A DNA stretch of 64,000 nt from Candidatus Saccharimonadota bacterium (GCA_016866755.1 VGLK01000001.1:1-64000); one strand, 5' to 3'. Positions 1 to 8,344 are shown, numbered from the stretch's first letter. Notes: generated by a model not told the origin, from the sequence alone. A program made the numbers and translations.

Positions 1-1207
1 GGCAGCCCTTCACGAGCTTCTCCTCGGGAACCTCCGGCTCCTCCGGCTTGTGCGGCTCCTCGGGCTTGGGGCCTTCGGGTCCGCCCTCGCCGGGCTTCTC
101 GGGCTTCGAGGGAACCTCCGGCTTGTGCGGCTGCGTCGGGTTCGGCTTCTCGGGCTTCTCCACGACGGTAACCGTCTCGGGCTTGGTGGGCTTGGGGCCA
201 ACCGGACCGCCAATGGCGGGCTGCTCAGCCTTGGGTTCCTTGACCTCGTACAGGCGGGGGAACGTTGCCGGTGCCGTGGTGGCCACCGGAGCTCCGTCGC
301 CTGCGTTCAGGCACTTGATCCGCAGCACGTTGCCTGCGGAGTCGATGGCGATGACAACACCAGCGGGGTCGACGAAGTCGGTTCCCCAAGTGATGTTACC
401 CCACTCATCGATCGAGGCCATGCCACGACCCTGGTTCCAGACGACATTGCTGTTCGCCTGGTAGAAGCGAACGTTCTCGCCGGTCCATCCCGGGATGGCC
501 TGCAGTACGGCTGGGCTTGCGGCGATGGCCGCTGCCAGCTCCTGCGGGCTCTTGGGGTTGGCGTGCGAGAACACGTTGAGTCCGGACTCGACCGAGTCCG
601 CCCAGATCCAGTTGATGTCGTCCGTCCAGACGTCGGCGGGAAGGCCGGCGCTGGCGGGAGACTGCTGGACTGAACTTGCCGGTGGAGCGTTGCTGTTGTG
701 CGTGGCCGGCTCGGAGTTGGTCTCCGTGTCGGCCTGCTCACCCTCCGTGGTCTCGGACTCGGTGTCGGTCTGAGCGTTGTCGCTCTGCTCGGTCTCCTCG
801 GGGGAGTTGGGCGTGGGCGAGGCGCTCGGGCTGGACTCAGACGTGGTCTGGCCGGCCGTTCCCGACGGTTCGTTGTTGCCGGAAGGGGTGAGCTGCCTGC
901 AGCCAGCGATCACCAGCACTGCTACGACGAGCAGCGCCAATGTGATGAGCAGCGGCTTGAGCCACCCCTTCTTGTCCTGTTCGGAAGGGTGTGAGCCTTC
1001 CGTTGTGGTCGACGTCTTCACGTCGCCACCTCCTTTCGGGTTGGTGGTTGCGGCAGCGGGCGCTGCAGCAGTTGCCGGCACAGGGCGTGTCGGCGGATTG
1101 GGATCGGGCGAACGTCCGGCAGACGCGTGAGCCTGGGTAGGCTCGTCGTGCTTGCCGTTGATCTTGTCGAGCAATCGTCTGACTCGACTTGGTTTCGATG
1201 TAGACAC
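1..1207 (-). CDS. Membrane-anchored protein with Lys/Pro/Glu-rich tail (partial, 3' end off window)
   Basis: An open frame without a stop runs leftward off the window edge. From the GTG at 1207 the product has about 80 cytosolic residues, one hydrophobic segment at roughly residues 83-104 ending in Gly-Cys, a Ser/Thr/Glu-rich linker, a small Trp-containing globular part (about 175-275), then repeated KPE/KPEKP/EEP units. That layout suits a surface or wall-spanning protein. Codons are overwhelmingly G/C-ending, unlike the core genes. The start is supported by AAGGAGGTGG at 1213-1222. A second in-frame GTG at 1021 has an equally strong site, so a shorter form starting 62 codons later is possible. 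I do not recognise a family; secretion or adhesion is inferred from topology only. Confidence 0.8.
   Translation of the reverse strand, partial: MSTSKPSRVRRLLDKINGKHDEPTQAHASAGRSPDPNPPTRPVPATAAAPAAATTNPKGGGDVKTSTTTEGSHPSEQDKKGWLKPLLITLALLVVAVLVIAGCRQLTPSGNNEPSGTAGQTTSESSPSASPTPNSPEETEQSDNAQTDTESETTEGEQADTETNSEPATHNSNAPPASSVQQSPASAGLPADVWTDDINWIWADSVESGLNVFSHANPKSPQELAAAIAASPAVLQAIPGWTGENVRFYQANSNVVWNQGRGMASIDEWGNITWGTDFVDPAGVVIAIDSAGNVLRIKCLNAGDGAPVATTAPATFPRLYEVKEPKAEQPAIGGPVGPKPTKPETVTVVEKPEKPNPTQPHKPEVPSKPEKPGEGGPEGPKPEEPHKPEEPEVPEEKLVKGC
1019..1036 (-). promoter_or_regulatory. Second, in-frame Shine-Dalgarno plus GTG start
   Basis: On the minus strand, AAAGGAGGTGG (1026-1036) sits 4 nt before GTG (1019-1021), in frame with the upstream GTG at 1205-1207, which has its own AAGGAGGTGG (1213-1222). 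The internal site encodes Lys-Gly-Gly-Gly within the longer protein. It could yield a second isoform lacking the Pro/Ala-rich N-terminal 62 residues. Confidence 0.55.
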
Positions 1208-1294
1208 CGAAACCACCTCCTTATGGTGTGTTGTGTGTACGAGAAAACGTTAAAATCACGCTGTGTTGCATCAACGCATACTTGTAGCATGCGG

Positions 1295-1345
1295 ATATGA
1301 CACAGCAGTAAAACGAAGATTTTTCATCTTACTGCTGAGTCATAT
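1295..1345. other. Long hairpin, 17-nt arms
   Basis: The arms at 1295-1311 and 1329-1345 are complementary with one mismatch and enclose a 17-nt loop. It lies in the divergent gap between the leftward GC-rich gene and the rightward gene at 1585. No U-tract follows on either strand, so it is not a standard intrinsic terminator. The rest of 1208-1504 is AT-rich with no convincing ORF. Confidence 0.6.
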
Positions 1346-1504
1346 TAATGCAAATGCAGCGCAACTGTCATCTCAAATAATCCGATTTGTTAAGGCGCGA
1401 ATGAATATAGGTTCATTGCAATCATAAATTTAACATAAAATAGACATAAAGTCAATAAGGTAGTGTTTAATGTAACGAGCAAAGATATAAGATGATTATG
1501 CGAT

Positions 1505-1533
1505 TTGACACCTTAAAAATGTAGCGTTACAAT
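1505..1533 (+). promoter_or_regulatory. Consensus sigma-70-type promoter
   Basis: TTGACA at 1505-1510 and TACAAT at 1528-1533 are separated by exactly 17 bp. Transcription would begin near 1540, leaving about 45 nt of leader before the ATG at 1585. Confidence 0.8.
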
Positions 1534-1584
1534 AAAAACGTATTCCATGCAACGTGCTGGAATTATAAGAGAAGGGTTAAAACT

Positions 1585-2037
1585 ATGCATTCTGTGCAAG
1601 TGTTAGCTTCAAGAGTGCTGCTTCGCACCGCCGAGATGATGCGCCTGCCCGAAGCGCGTCGCTGTCAAGAATCTTTGAGTATTCAGCAGCTGCGTAATCA
1701 GGTAGATGTGTTGCGTCGGCATGCGCTAACGATTCTTCCGTCGCGTCGCATTCAGATGATGACGCGCGCTCACCAGATGGAATTGCTTTCGATCATGAGT
1801 CGCGAGCGGAGCGTATTTATGGAGGGATGGTTGTTCTGTGATGTGGTGCTGCTGCCGAAGCCGGCGATCGTCTACGGGGTAGATTGTTCGCATTCTGCCT
1901 CGCAGCGACTGGGTTTCGAGCATCGACTGTTGCAATCTCAACCGGTGTTGTTGGGGCAGCGGCCTGACGTCATGGTGTGCCACGGCACCCAAACCGAACG
2001 AGATGCGCTGCTGAGTGTGCCACTCCCCGTGCGCTAG
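1585..2037 (+). CDS. Hypothetical protein, 150 aa
   Basis: This is a free-standing gene with a consensus promoter at 1505-1533 and an AGAGAAGGG ribosome site before the ATG. The product is Arg-, Leu- and Gln-rich, probably cytosolic, with no membrane segment. The N-terminal half looks helical and rich in Arg and Met; the C-terminal half carries a KPAIVYGVDCSHS stretch. I do not recognise a family. The promoter and G/C-leaning codon use support it as real. It ends just before a strong hairpin and lies upstream of the tRNA-Glu gene, so it is probably host chromosome rather than part of the adjacent element. Confidence 0.65.
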   Translation: MHSVQVLASRVLLRTAEMMRLPEARRCQESLSIQQLRNQVDVLRRHALTILPSRRIQMMTRAHQMELLSIMSRERSVFMEGWLFCDVVLLPKPAIVYGVDCSHSASQRLGFEHRLLQSQPVLLGQRPDVMVCHGTQTERDALLSVPLPVR

Positions 2038-2060
2038 CCGAATCGAGTGCGTCTCTTTTT

Positions 2061-2118
2061 GGTGGTACGCTACCGTTAGGTATTGAGCGTTTTACGTTCC
2101 CAGCGGTAGCGTACCACC
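2061..2118 (+). terminator. Hairpin with 15-bp perfect stem, terminator-like
   Basis: The arms 2061-2075 and 2104-2118 (GGTGGTACGCTACCG and its complement) enclose a 28-nt loop holding a smaller inner stem. It begins 23 nt after the stop of the 1585 gene. No U-run follows the 3' arm, so termination activity is inferred from position and stability. Confidence 0.5.
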
Positions 2119-2189
2119 AGCGTCTACTCTCTTCAACGCAGTAAGGTCTTGATTATACGGTGTAAATCTGCTAATATTTTTAAAGTTAT

Positions 2190-2264
2190 GGCCTCATCGT
2201 CTAACGGTTAGGACACCAGGTTTTCATCCTGGCAATCGGAGTTCGATTCTCCGTGAGGTCACCA
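2190..2264 (+). tRNA. tRNA-Glu (anticodon UUC), CCA encoded
   Basis: The cloverleaf is complete: acceptor stem GGCCTCA with TGAGGTC (one G-U pair), a five-pair anticodon stem CCAGG/CCTGG around the loop TTTTCAT giving anticodon TTC, T-stem CGGAG/CTCCG with a TTCGATT loop, discriminator A and genomic CCA at 2262-2264. The recombinase gene on the other strand terminates inside it (stop at 2224-2226), which marks it as the target of an integrated element. Confidence 0.97.
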
Positions 2265-3942
2265 TAAGAGAAGATTGCATATTTAGTGCCGAAAAGAGTT
2301 CGTTTACCTCTGGTAATGCGGACTCTTTTTGAGTTCCAGCTTTTATTTCTTCATAGGTCGGCACTTTGTCGAACAGGATACTGAAATACTGAGCTTTCAG
2401 GGTCGGATTACAGAGGTCAGTAAGTAACTCATGCAGGTGTTCCATAAAATATTTGACGTAATCGACGATCTTATGAATATCAATGACTTCAGCTGATTTA
2501 TCAGCCTCATTTTTACTAACTTTAAGTTTAACGATTTCTTCGTCAGTCTTCACTAGATCAGCTTCTAGCATCTTAATAGCAGTCAATGAACTTACAACTT
2601 TAATCTTGTCCAGAATGGCATATTTTTGCTGCGTTAGGCTGTCTATGCGCTTCTGTAGGGCTTTTGTGTCTTCTTTCACGCTCTCACGTTTCTTTTCCCA
2701 AACGGTCATTACTGCGTCTGTCAATGCGTCGAGCTGTTCGGCGCTAATAGATATACTCTTAACGAACTTATTAATCGTAGCCTCAAATTCTTGTTTCGGT
2801 ACGCGGTAATAGTGGCCATGATTGCTGCAATGATACGCAGGGTAGTATTTACCCATCTTGCCGCGCGAGGCGCTTCCTAGGAGTGGATTACGGCATGTAG
2901 GGCAGGTGACAAACCGACGATATGGAAAACTGTCATTGTTAACACCCTTCTTAATCCTCTCGTCTTCTTTTCGCACTTTCTCAAACTCAATGTCACCATC
3001 CGCGCTCTCATGGAGAGCGACACGGCCTCGATTGGCTTGATTGTATAGCTCAAACGATACTAATCCATCAAACGCAGCGTCAATCGGCTTGTCGCTCGTC
3101 CACTTTTCCTTAACAACACCAGCGTAGATAGGGTTTTCCAAATATCGATTAATCTTGGTTATCTCTAATGGATTACCCCCTTTTGTGCCAATAATCTTTG
3201 AACGATCATTTTTATCCCTAATATAGGATTTGCGAGTTCTAAAGCCAAGCTCGTTCATCTTATCGACGATTTGACGATCGTTCATTGTACCGAGTGCTTT
3301 TAGCTCATACATCTTACGTATGAGTGGTGCTTCGGTAGGGTGCGATTTGAGAATGGTGCGCTTACCATATCGCGTTTCAACTTTTTCGCTCATAAAACCA
3401 AATGGTGGTTGTCTCATCCAGTAGCCGACTTGTGTGTAGCGTATTTCTGCACCAATCATACGACTCATGATGTCGCGCAGTTCATCGTTGGCGCGTTCTG
3501 CCTCTAATATCTCAGTTTTCTTACTAGGTGAGTACTCGCTCCATTTATACTTAAAACCAAGGTGGTCAAGGGTATTTACTTTTTCAGAGCTAATAACTCC
3601 GTAAACATCTACGAGAGTAACGCCACAGGTTTCAAGTTGTTCTTTAAGATCTTCATAAATACGTGAACCGCCACGGGTAAAGCGGTCGATTGATTTAATG
3701 ATAAAGTATTTAATCTGATTTCTAGGGTCTTTACAGTAGTCGATAGCTTCCTGCATAGGTTGAGCGACTTTCGAACCTGACTCTAGGAATGCAAAATGTT
3801 TGCATATTGTTAGATTGCGCGATTCGCTAAAGCGTTCAATCTGTCGCTTTTGGTCGTCCGGTGAATCACCATCACGACCTTGCTTCTCAGTTGAAACGCG
3901 TATTGCTCCAACTGCATAGATTTTAGGCAAGTTCTGGTTCAT
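2224..3942 (-). CDS. Large serine recombinase (integrase) ending inside tRNA-Glu
   Basis: The 572-residue product begins with a resolvase domain: RVSTEKQ carries the nucleophile Ser17, and IKSIDRFTRG is the conserved Arg-containing motif. A recombinase domain follows, then a zinc-ribbon region (CPTCRNP ... YHCSNHG), then a coiled coil and helical C-terminus, the order typical of large serine integrases. The ATG at 3942 is preferred over the TTG at 3963 because AGAGG lies 5 nt upstream. The last residues (SRRIELRLPG) are the antisense reading of tRNA-Glu, the classic sign that the element integrated there and supplied the 3' half of the tRNA or its att core. It overlaps the small upstream gene by 20 nt, indicating coupled translation. 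Confidence 0.92.
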   Translation of the reverse strand: MNQNLPKIYAVGAIRVSTEKQGRDGDSPDDQKRQIERFSESRNLTICKHFAFLESGSKVAQPMQEAIDYCKDPRNQIKYFIIKSIDRFTRGGSRIYEDLKEQLETCGVTLVDVYGVISSEKVNTLDHLGFKYKWSEYSPSKKTEILEAERANDELRDIMSRMIGAEIRYTQVGYWMRQPPFGFMSEKVETRYGKRTILKSHPTEAPLIRKMYELKALGTMNDRQIVDKMNELGFRTRKSYIRDKNDRSKIIGTKGGNPLEITKINRYLENPIYAGVVKEKWTSDKPIDAAFDGLVSFELYNQANRGRVALHESADGDIEFEKVRKEDERIKKGVNNDSFPYRRFVTCPTCRNPLLGSASRGKMGKYYPAYHCSNHGHYYRVPKQEFEATINKFVKSISISAEQLDALTDAVMTVWEKKRESVKEDTKALQKRIDSLTQQKYAILDKIKVVSSLTAIKMLEADLVKTDEEIVKLKVSKNEADKSAEVIDIHKIVDYVKYFMEHLHELLTDLCNPTLKAQYFSILFDKVPTYEEIKAGTQKESALPEVNELFSALNMQSSLMVTSRRIELRLPG

Positions 3943-4108
3943 CACAACCTCTGATCTTTTCAAGCAACTTACGGCCGCCTTCTTGATCGTTTTCTATGCG
4001 ATCAACTATCAGGCTGGCAATGAACTCAAGCCGTTCCTCGTTCGTCATTATCGTATGAAGCGGATCGATAGTTGGCCTCTTATTCTTGGAGCCTTTTCTT
4101 CTACCCAT
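3923..4108 (-). CDS. Small basic protein coupled to the recombinase, 61 aa
   Basis: This short gene starts at ATG 4108 behind GGAGGG (4116-4121, 7-nt spacing) and overlaps the recombinase start by 20 nt. The N-terminus MGRRKGSKNKRP resembles an AT-hook-like DNA-contacting arm; the rest is predicted helical and acidic. It could be a recombination accessory or directionality factor, or an autoregulator acting on the palindrome at 4143-4166. That role is inferred from context only. Confidence 0.6.
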   Translation of the reverse strand: MGRRKGSKNKRPTIDPLHTIMTNEERLEFIASLIVDRIENDQEGGRKLLEKIRGCDEPELA

Positions 4109-4142
4109 AACATTGCCCTCCATAAATACGTGTACTATGCTT

Positions 4143-4166
4143 ATATTTATAGTTTACTATAAATAT
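4143..4166. promoter_or_regulatory. Perfect 24-bp palindrome at the recombinase promoter
   Basis: The half sites ATATTTATAGT and ACTATAAATAT flank a TT centre. The site overlaps a plausible minus-strand promoter (TTGAAC, 17 bp, TAAACT) feeding the small basic gene and the recombinase. This suggests a repressor operator or a recombination-related site. Confidence 0.6.
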
Positions 4167-4204
4167 ATTGATAGTTCAATACTTTTTAGGAACTTTTTAT
4201 GCTT

Positions 4205-4966
4205 TTACACTGCAGTAAAAGTGCTATCTTCACCGCTGGATTCTAGCCCGGCAATAGTACACGTATACACGGTAATATCATTAGTGGCAGACTGTAAAAG
4301 TTTCTTGCGTAGCCGTTGTTCGGCAATAGGGCTAGTGCACGCTACAATAACTTCAGGATAGTCGCTACCGGTAGACTCCCATTCGCCAGATTCATAGTGC
4401 TCAGCGTATCTTTTTATCTTTTTAGTCATTACAAAAGCCGGCGTCGAGTCGTCATAGACGTCTACGAAATAGTGCCGCATCGTTTTTCTCTTAATGGAAA
4501 AATAAAGGTCAGGCTGAGGCTGTGGGAAATAGCCATAGTTCAGTAGCTCGGTTCGGGTAAATATCCTGGCCTCCTCACCATAAAGGGAAGAAAGCGCTTG
4601 CGCTACACGACAGACGGACAGGCAAAAATCAACAAACTTATCGGACGCTTTGCGGTCGTTGTATATCATTTTGATTACTTGCAGCTCTGTTCCATCAATC
4701 GATTTCAGATACTGTAAACCCTTTGGTAGCAAATAATATGCCGCAAACTTACCAAGTAGCTTATACGAGCTATCGTATCGTCTGCCGATATATCCCTGCT
4801 TTTCGAGTGTCACCAGCCGTGATCGTGCTACCTGTAGATATCTTTGATCTGTCGCTTTTGCCAACAGCTCGGAAGTCGTAAATCGGTATCTATAGAGTAA
4901 CTTCAATACCTCTACTTGTCCTTTATTTAGCTTTCGCTCTTTCTTCTCTTCTTCTACTTTATTCAT
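4205..4966 (-). CDS. Replication-relaxation-like winged-helix protein
   Basis: The 253-residue protein has a charged N-terminus, then a winged-helix region (LNKGQVEVLKLLYRYRFTT, residues about 15-60, followed by LVTLEKQGYIGRR) and a C-terminal domain resembling the replication-relaxation family of conjugative and mobilizable elements (PQPDLYFSI ... YFVDVYDDSTP). Members are thought to act in plasmid or element replication and transfer. It lies on the same strand as the recombinase module. A palindrome with an embedded -10 box (4984-4998) precedes it, which may serve autoregulation. The family assignment comes from recognised pattern, not a search. Confidence 0.65.
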   Translation of the reverse strand: MNKVEEEKKERKLNKGQVEVLKLLYRYRFTTSELLAKATDQRYLQVARSRLVTLEKQGYIGRRYDSSYKLLGKFAAYYLLPKGLQYLKSIDGTELQVIKMIYNDRKASDKFVDFCLSVCRVAQALSSLYGEEARIFTRTELLNYGYFPQPQPDLYFSIKRKTMRHYFVDVYDDSTPAFVMTKKIKRYAEHYESGEWESTGSDYPEVIVACTSPIAEQRLRKKLLQSATNDITVYTCTIAGLESSGEDSTFTAV

Positions 4967-4983
4967 ACTGTTCTTCTCTCTTC

Positions 4984-4998
4984 TCTATATTATATAGA
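4984..4998 (-). promoter_or_regulatory. 15-bp palindrome containing the -10 of the 4966 gene
   Basis: TCTATAT-T-ATATAGA is a perfect palindrome. Read on the minus strand it includes TATAAT about 20 nt upstream of the ATG at 4966. A DNA-binding protein here would block transcription. Confidence 0.45.
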
Positions 4999-5361
4999 AT
5001 GAGCAAAAAAATTAAATAACAGATGGCGTACATATAAAAATATATTCTTACGCAAACATAAAGAGTAAACCAGTATAAACTGTCAATTTTTGGCAGTATT
5101 AGTAGTCTACGCTAGGCAAATATGATGATTGCAAGTGAGTGACAACGAGCTTGTAATGGTCATGATTTGCCGGTGTTTTCAGGTAGCCTCATTTGGCCAA
5201 AGTACAGCCTAGTTAAGGAAGTTCAAACTCTTATTTCTATCGAAATGATAGCGTCGTTACGATAGGTAAGTTATAACCAAAATTAACGTGATTCACATAT
5301 CAGTAACTTGAGTACGGTTATTATACTGGATATATTCGTATTCTAATGATATTATCGACTT
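4999..5361. other. Intergenic region, no gene seen
   Basis: About 360 bp of AT-rich sequence lies between the divergent replication-relaxation and CmtR-like genes. I see no ORF with a start signal and no repeat array. Its right end holds the cmtR-like promoter: extended -10 TGATATTAT with TATTAT at 5350-5355. Confidence 0.5.
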
Positions 5362-5820
5362 ATGACGATACTATATTCAGAACGCAATAGTCCACCCGTC
5401 CGAGAAAATGTCGGTACTTGTGTCAACACATTAGCCGATTTGGAACCGGCCGTTTCATTATTCCACGGTCTTTCAGACCCAACTCGTTTAGCTATTATTC
5501 GCTTCCTATCAGTACGTGAGTATCGTGTTATCGACCTTACAGAAAAACTCGGCCTGGCTCAGTCAACTATTTCCGCTCATCTATCCTGTCTTAGAGACTG
5601 CGGTCTCGTTACCTCTCGAGCTCAAGGTCGTGCTTCATTATTCACACTTAGCCAAGATGCTGGACCAGTTCTACGTAATCTGTTGACCGCCGCCGAGCAA
5701 CTTCTGATTGTGACAAGTGACACTATAGACCTTTGCCTTACTTATGGAACGGTAAATGAAAGCTCACGCACCTTAACCTCGCCAAAGATACGCAATCATA
5801 TTTCAGAAAGGCTCGTTTAA
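5362..5820 (+). CDS. ArsR/SmtB repressor, CmtR-type Cd/Pb sensor
   Basis: The winged-helix ArsR fold is clear (residues 30-105: LFHGLSDPTRLAIIRFL, then STISAHLSCLRDCGLV). Cys76-x3-Cys80 in the recognition helix (CLRDC) and a third cysteine, Cys125 (DLCLTYG), reproduce the ligand pattern of mycobacterial CmtR, which senses Cd(II)/Pb(II). It overlaps the downstream cadD by one base (TAATG), so the pair is one operon and this protein is its likely repressor. The ATG lies 6 nt after an extended -10 (TATTAT 5350-5355), so the mRNA is probably leaderless. The ligand residues are seen; the metal specificity is inferred. Confidence 0.88.
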   Translation: MTILYSERNSPPVRENVGTCVNTLADLEPAVSLFHGLSDPTRLAIIRFLSVREYRVIDLTEKLGLAQSTISAHLSCLRDCGLVTSRAQGRASLFTLSQDAGPVLRNLLTAAEQLLIVTSDTIDLCLTYGTVNESSRTLTSPKIRNHISERLV

Positions 5821-6419
5821 TGTTCGCTTTTATTCTACAGGCGGTCGGATTGTTTATTGTTACTAATATAGACGACATCATTGTATTAGCTCTGTTCTTC
5901 GCACGAGGTGCCGGTCGTCCCGGTACGACAACCAGGATTATTGCTGGCCAATACCTTGGCTTCGGTGCCATTCTCATTACCTCGATTGTCATAGCTATAG
6001 GAGCAAATAGCTTTCTACCAGAAAGTATAATTCCATACTTCGGACTGATACCATTAGCCCTTGGCTTGCGTGCCGCCTGGAAGATATGGCGGGGGGAAGC
6101 CGAAGACGATGATGATGAGGAACTTATTACTAGTAAACCAATCAGTGTAACTTCCGTGGCTGCGGTTACTTTCGCCAACGGTGGTGACAACGTAGGAGTC
6201 TATGTACCTGTGTTTGTAACCGTTGGAACCTCCGGCATTGTCGCCTACTCTGGTATCTTCCTTCTGCTGATTGCAGCATTAGTCTTAGCTGCTCGATTTG
6301 TAGCTACTCGAAAGTACATTGCAGTCATTCTTGAGCGATGGGAGCACGTACTATTTCCAATAGTTTTGATTGGACTCGGGATATTTATTCTCGTCGAGGG
6401 TGGTGCTTTTGGTATTTGA
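5820..6419 (+). CDS. cadD: CadD-family cadmium resistance transporter
   Basis: The 199-residue integral membrane protein has about five or six hydrophobic segments and the CadD signature TNIDDIIVLALFF near the N-terminus, with ANGGDNVGVYVP in the second half; both Asn-Asp motifs recur in CadD/LysE-like exporters. An acidic loop (EAEDDDDEE, about residues 97-105) between the halves may bind metal. It starts within the stop of the CmtR-like gene, so production is coupled to the sensor. The expected role is Cd(II) export, possibly with other divalent cations. Confidence 0.88.
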   Translation: MFAFILQAVGLFIVTNIDDIIVLALFFARGAGRPGTTTRIIAGQYLGFGAILITSIVIAIGANSFLPESIIPYFGLIPLALGLRAAWKIWRGEAEDDDDEELITSKPISVTSVAAVTFANGGDNVGVYVPVFVTVGTSGIVAYSGIFLLLIAALVLAARFVATRKYIAVILERWEHVLFPIVLIGLGIFILVEGGAFGI

Positions 6420-6464
6420 ATAAAGGAAAGTATCAAGAGTTAAATTACCGGTCAAAACCTATTT

Positions 6465-6665
6465 TTGAAAGATGGAGAACTAGTGTTTGAGCCAATAGAG
6501 TACCTTATACCGCTAGTGAATAAGTATCCAACTCTTGAGAAACAGTTCTTGGAGGTTCAAACCTATCCAGAACAGATGAAAAAAGACGCATTAGCGTCTC
6601 TGATTCAATTATGGTACGGCAGGCGTGTACGTTCTGTTGCGACAAATAAGACAAACAATCAGTAA
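6465..6665 (+). CDS. Possible small protein, up to 66 aa
   Basis: A short open frame follows cadD by 45 nt. Starts available are TTG 6465 or GTG 6483; neither has a clear ribosome site. The product is hydrophilic (EYLIPLVNKYPTLEKQFLEV) with no recognised domain. It may be a minor gene or chance. Confidence 0.3.
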   Translation: MKDGELVFEPIEYLIPLVNKYPTLEKQFLEVQTYPEQMKKDALASLIQLWYGRRVRSVATNKTNNQ

Positions 6666-6695
6666 CCAATGTCGTGCCGCAGGCACGTCTATGAC

Positions 6696-6746
6696 ATGAT
6701 TCGTTCTTGCACCCGAGCTTTACGTGAGGGTGTAAGTATGAATCAT
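6696..6746. other. Imperfect 19-nt-arm hairpin
   Basis: Arms 6696-6714 and 6728-6746 pair with three mismatches or wobbles. It is the first of two neighbouring hairpins in the 400-bp gap between the cadmium and copper modules. No U-tract follows. Confidence 0.5.
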
Positions 6747-6776
6747 CGCCAAGCTATCCATTTTGTGTATCACCGC

Positions 6777-6828
6777 TTACTCTTATTGCATGGTGCTAGT
6801 TTAAGCTAGTACCATGCAATAAGAGTAA
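6777..6828. other. Long hairpin, 23-bp arms
   Basis: Arms 6777-6799 and 6806-6828 are complementary over 23 positions with one G-U, around a 6-nt loop. It is followed by AATGTATG rather than a U-run. The remaining 6829-7050 holds no convincing gene. Confidence 0.65.
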
Positions 6829-7074
6829 ATGTATGACGTTCGTCAACCAAACATACGAACGACCAGAAGCCTAAACAACTTCTAAGCTGCAAACTCTGAT
6901 ACTCGTCTGAGAATAAAACTATCATAAACCGGCGATGGCATGAGGGGCTATTCTTAATAACTGCAATATACTTTCTGCAGCAGTTTATATTTTCAGACTC
7001 TAATAACTACATGGCAACCGTATCAAAGAGAGGGTCAAACGTATGCAGTGCATATGGTAAAATAGGTAGTACGT

Positions 7075-7383
7075 ATGAAAAAGTTTTTGTTAGCGTTTCT
7101 GTCTATAAGCATCCTTGCGACACCGCTAGCTATGTCCTCTATGCATGATACCTCCTTATCGGTAGAGGTAGCATCGGTATGTGTAAACGACTGCAATACA
7201 GATCCGACTTTGACTCAGAATCGTGAACAAAATTTATTGGATCTTGAAATCATTCCATTACTGCCGGCTACGACGTTACTGGCGTTTTACATTAGCCTGG
7301 CCGTAGTCTCACTACTCTACGTTAGTCGGCATTGTTTTTTACATGGCGACTACCAGTCTCTCTTTTGCACATATCTTGAATGA
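7075..7383 (+). CDS. Small exported membrane protein, 102 aa
   Basis: The N-terminus (KKFLLAFLSISILATPLAMS) is a signal peptide or anchor, followed by a Cys-containing stretch (VCVNDCNTD) and a second hydrophobic segment (LLAFYISLAVVSLLYVS, about residues 68-85) with a short His/Cys tail (RHCFLHGD). An extended -10 (TGG-TAAAAT, 7058-7063) lies 11 nt before the ATG. It opens the putative copper-related gene run. The cysteines and histidines could bind metal; I recognise no family. Confidence 0.6.
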   Translation: MKKFLLAFLSISILATPLAMSSMHDTSLSVEVASVCVNDCNTDPTLTQNREQNLLDLEIIPLLPATTLLAFYISLAVVSLLYVSRHCFLHGDYQSLFCTYLE

Positions 7384-7432
7384 TGCCTGCTTCTACGATT
7401 ATTCAATAACGTAAGAACAGAAAGAGGCTTTT

Positions 7433-8343
7433 ATGGCTCAAACTGAAAGAAAATCGCTTTATCTATGGATAGGGCTTGCAATCATCATTATGACCTTCTT
7501 TGGCATTGTAATAATAAAAAATCAAACACTGAACCGCAATATCTAACACCCATAAGCACATTTCAAGATGCTCATGGCATGGCAGTTGATGTAGAAGACC
7601 CGTCAAAACTATACATAGCTACACATCATGGGTTACTTATGACGAAAGATGATAAGAATCTATACCGTGTAGGGAGCGGACGTGATGACTATATGGGCTT
7701 TTCAACCCACCCGACAGACCCAAGTACTTTCTTTACGAGTGGACATCCTACAACTGGTGGTAACATAGGCTTCCAAAAGTCAACAGACGGGGGTCGTACC
7801 TGGCAACACGTTTCCGACGGCATTAATGGACCGGTAGATTTCCATTCAATGGCGGTAAGTCAGGTAAACCCGGAGGTAGTATACGGTACTTACCAAGGTG
7901 AAATCCAAAAGAGTCTAAATGGAGGCAAGGACTGGCAGGTGATTGACGATAGCCCGGCTAATATTATTAGCTTAACTACAGATACTCAAGAAGCAGACAC
8001 TGTTTATGCCTCAACGACAGCAGGGATGTACGTTAGCCGCGACCAAGGAACGACTTGGTCGACACTTAAGGGAATTGACGGAGCAGTAATGGCAGTGGCT
8101 ATTCATCCATCCGACAACCAGGAACTGCTAGCTTATGTGCAAAATCAGGGACTACAGAAAAGCATAGACGGAGGTGCATCGTGGACATCTGCTGGACTTG
8201 AGCTAGCCGACACTACTCCCATAATGTACATAGCCTTTGCGAAAACGCAGCCATCGATACGTTACGTATTACTGCAAGATCTATCTATTTACAAAACAAC
8301 CGACTCAGGGCAAACCTGGCAGAAGATGCGACAAGGAGCATGA
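7433..8343 (+). pseudogene. Membrane-anchored BNR/sortilin-like beta-propeller, frameshifted
   Basis: A proper start (ATG 7433 behind AAGAGG) encodes MAQTERKSLYLWIG plus a transmembrane anchor, but that frame stops near 7545. The propeller body continues in the -1 frame from an A6 run at 7516-7521; re-reading one A joins VIIK to KSNTEPQYL without loss. The body (to 8343) has at least four repeats of the S-x-D-x-G-x-T-W type (STDGGRTW, SLNGGKDW, SRDQGTTW, SIDGGASW, TTDSGQTW). It resembles the F510_1955-type glycosylhydrolase-like propellers of Gram-positive bacteria. The cause may be a sequencing error in the homopolymer, true inactivation or slippage. An internal start at 7465 would lose the anchor. 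Confidence 0.75.
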
Positions 8344-8344
8344 T

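Noticed and set aside
10-741. Several long open frames on both strands in the GC-rich left end
   Set aside because: High GC removes stop codons. Only the frame running off the left edge has ribosome sites, a membrane anchor and sensible composition.
1018-1290. 90-aa minus-strand frame with an ATG near 1290
   Set aside because: It reads the same DNA as the GC-rich anchored gene in another frame, has an improbable Arg/Thr/Pro composition and no ribosome site.
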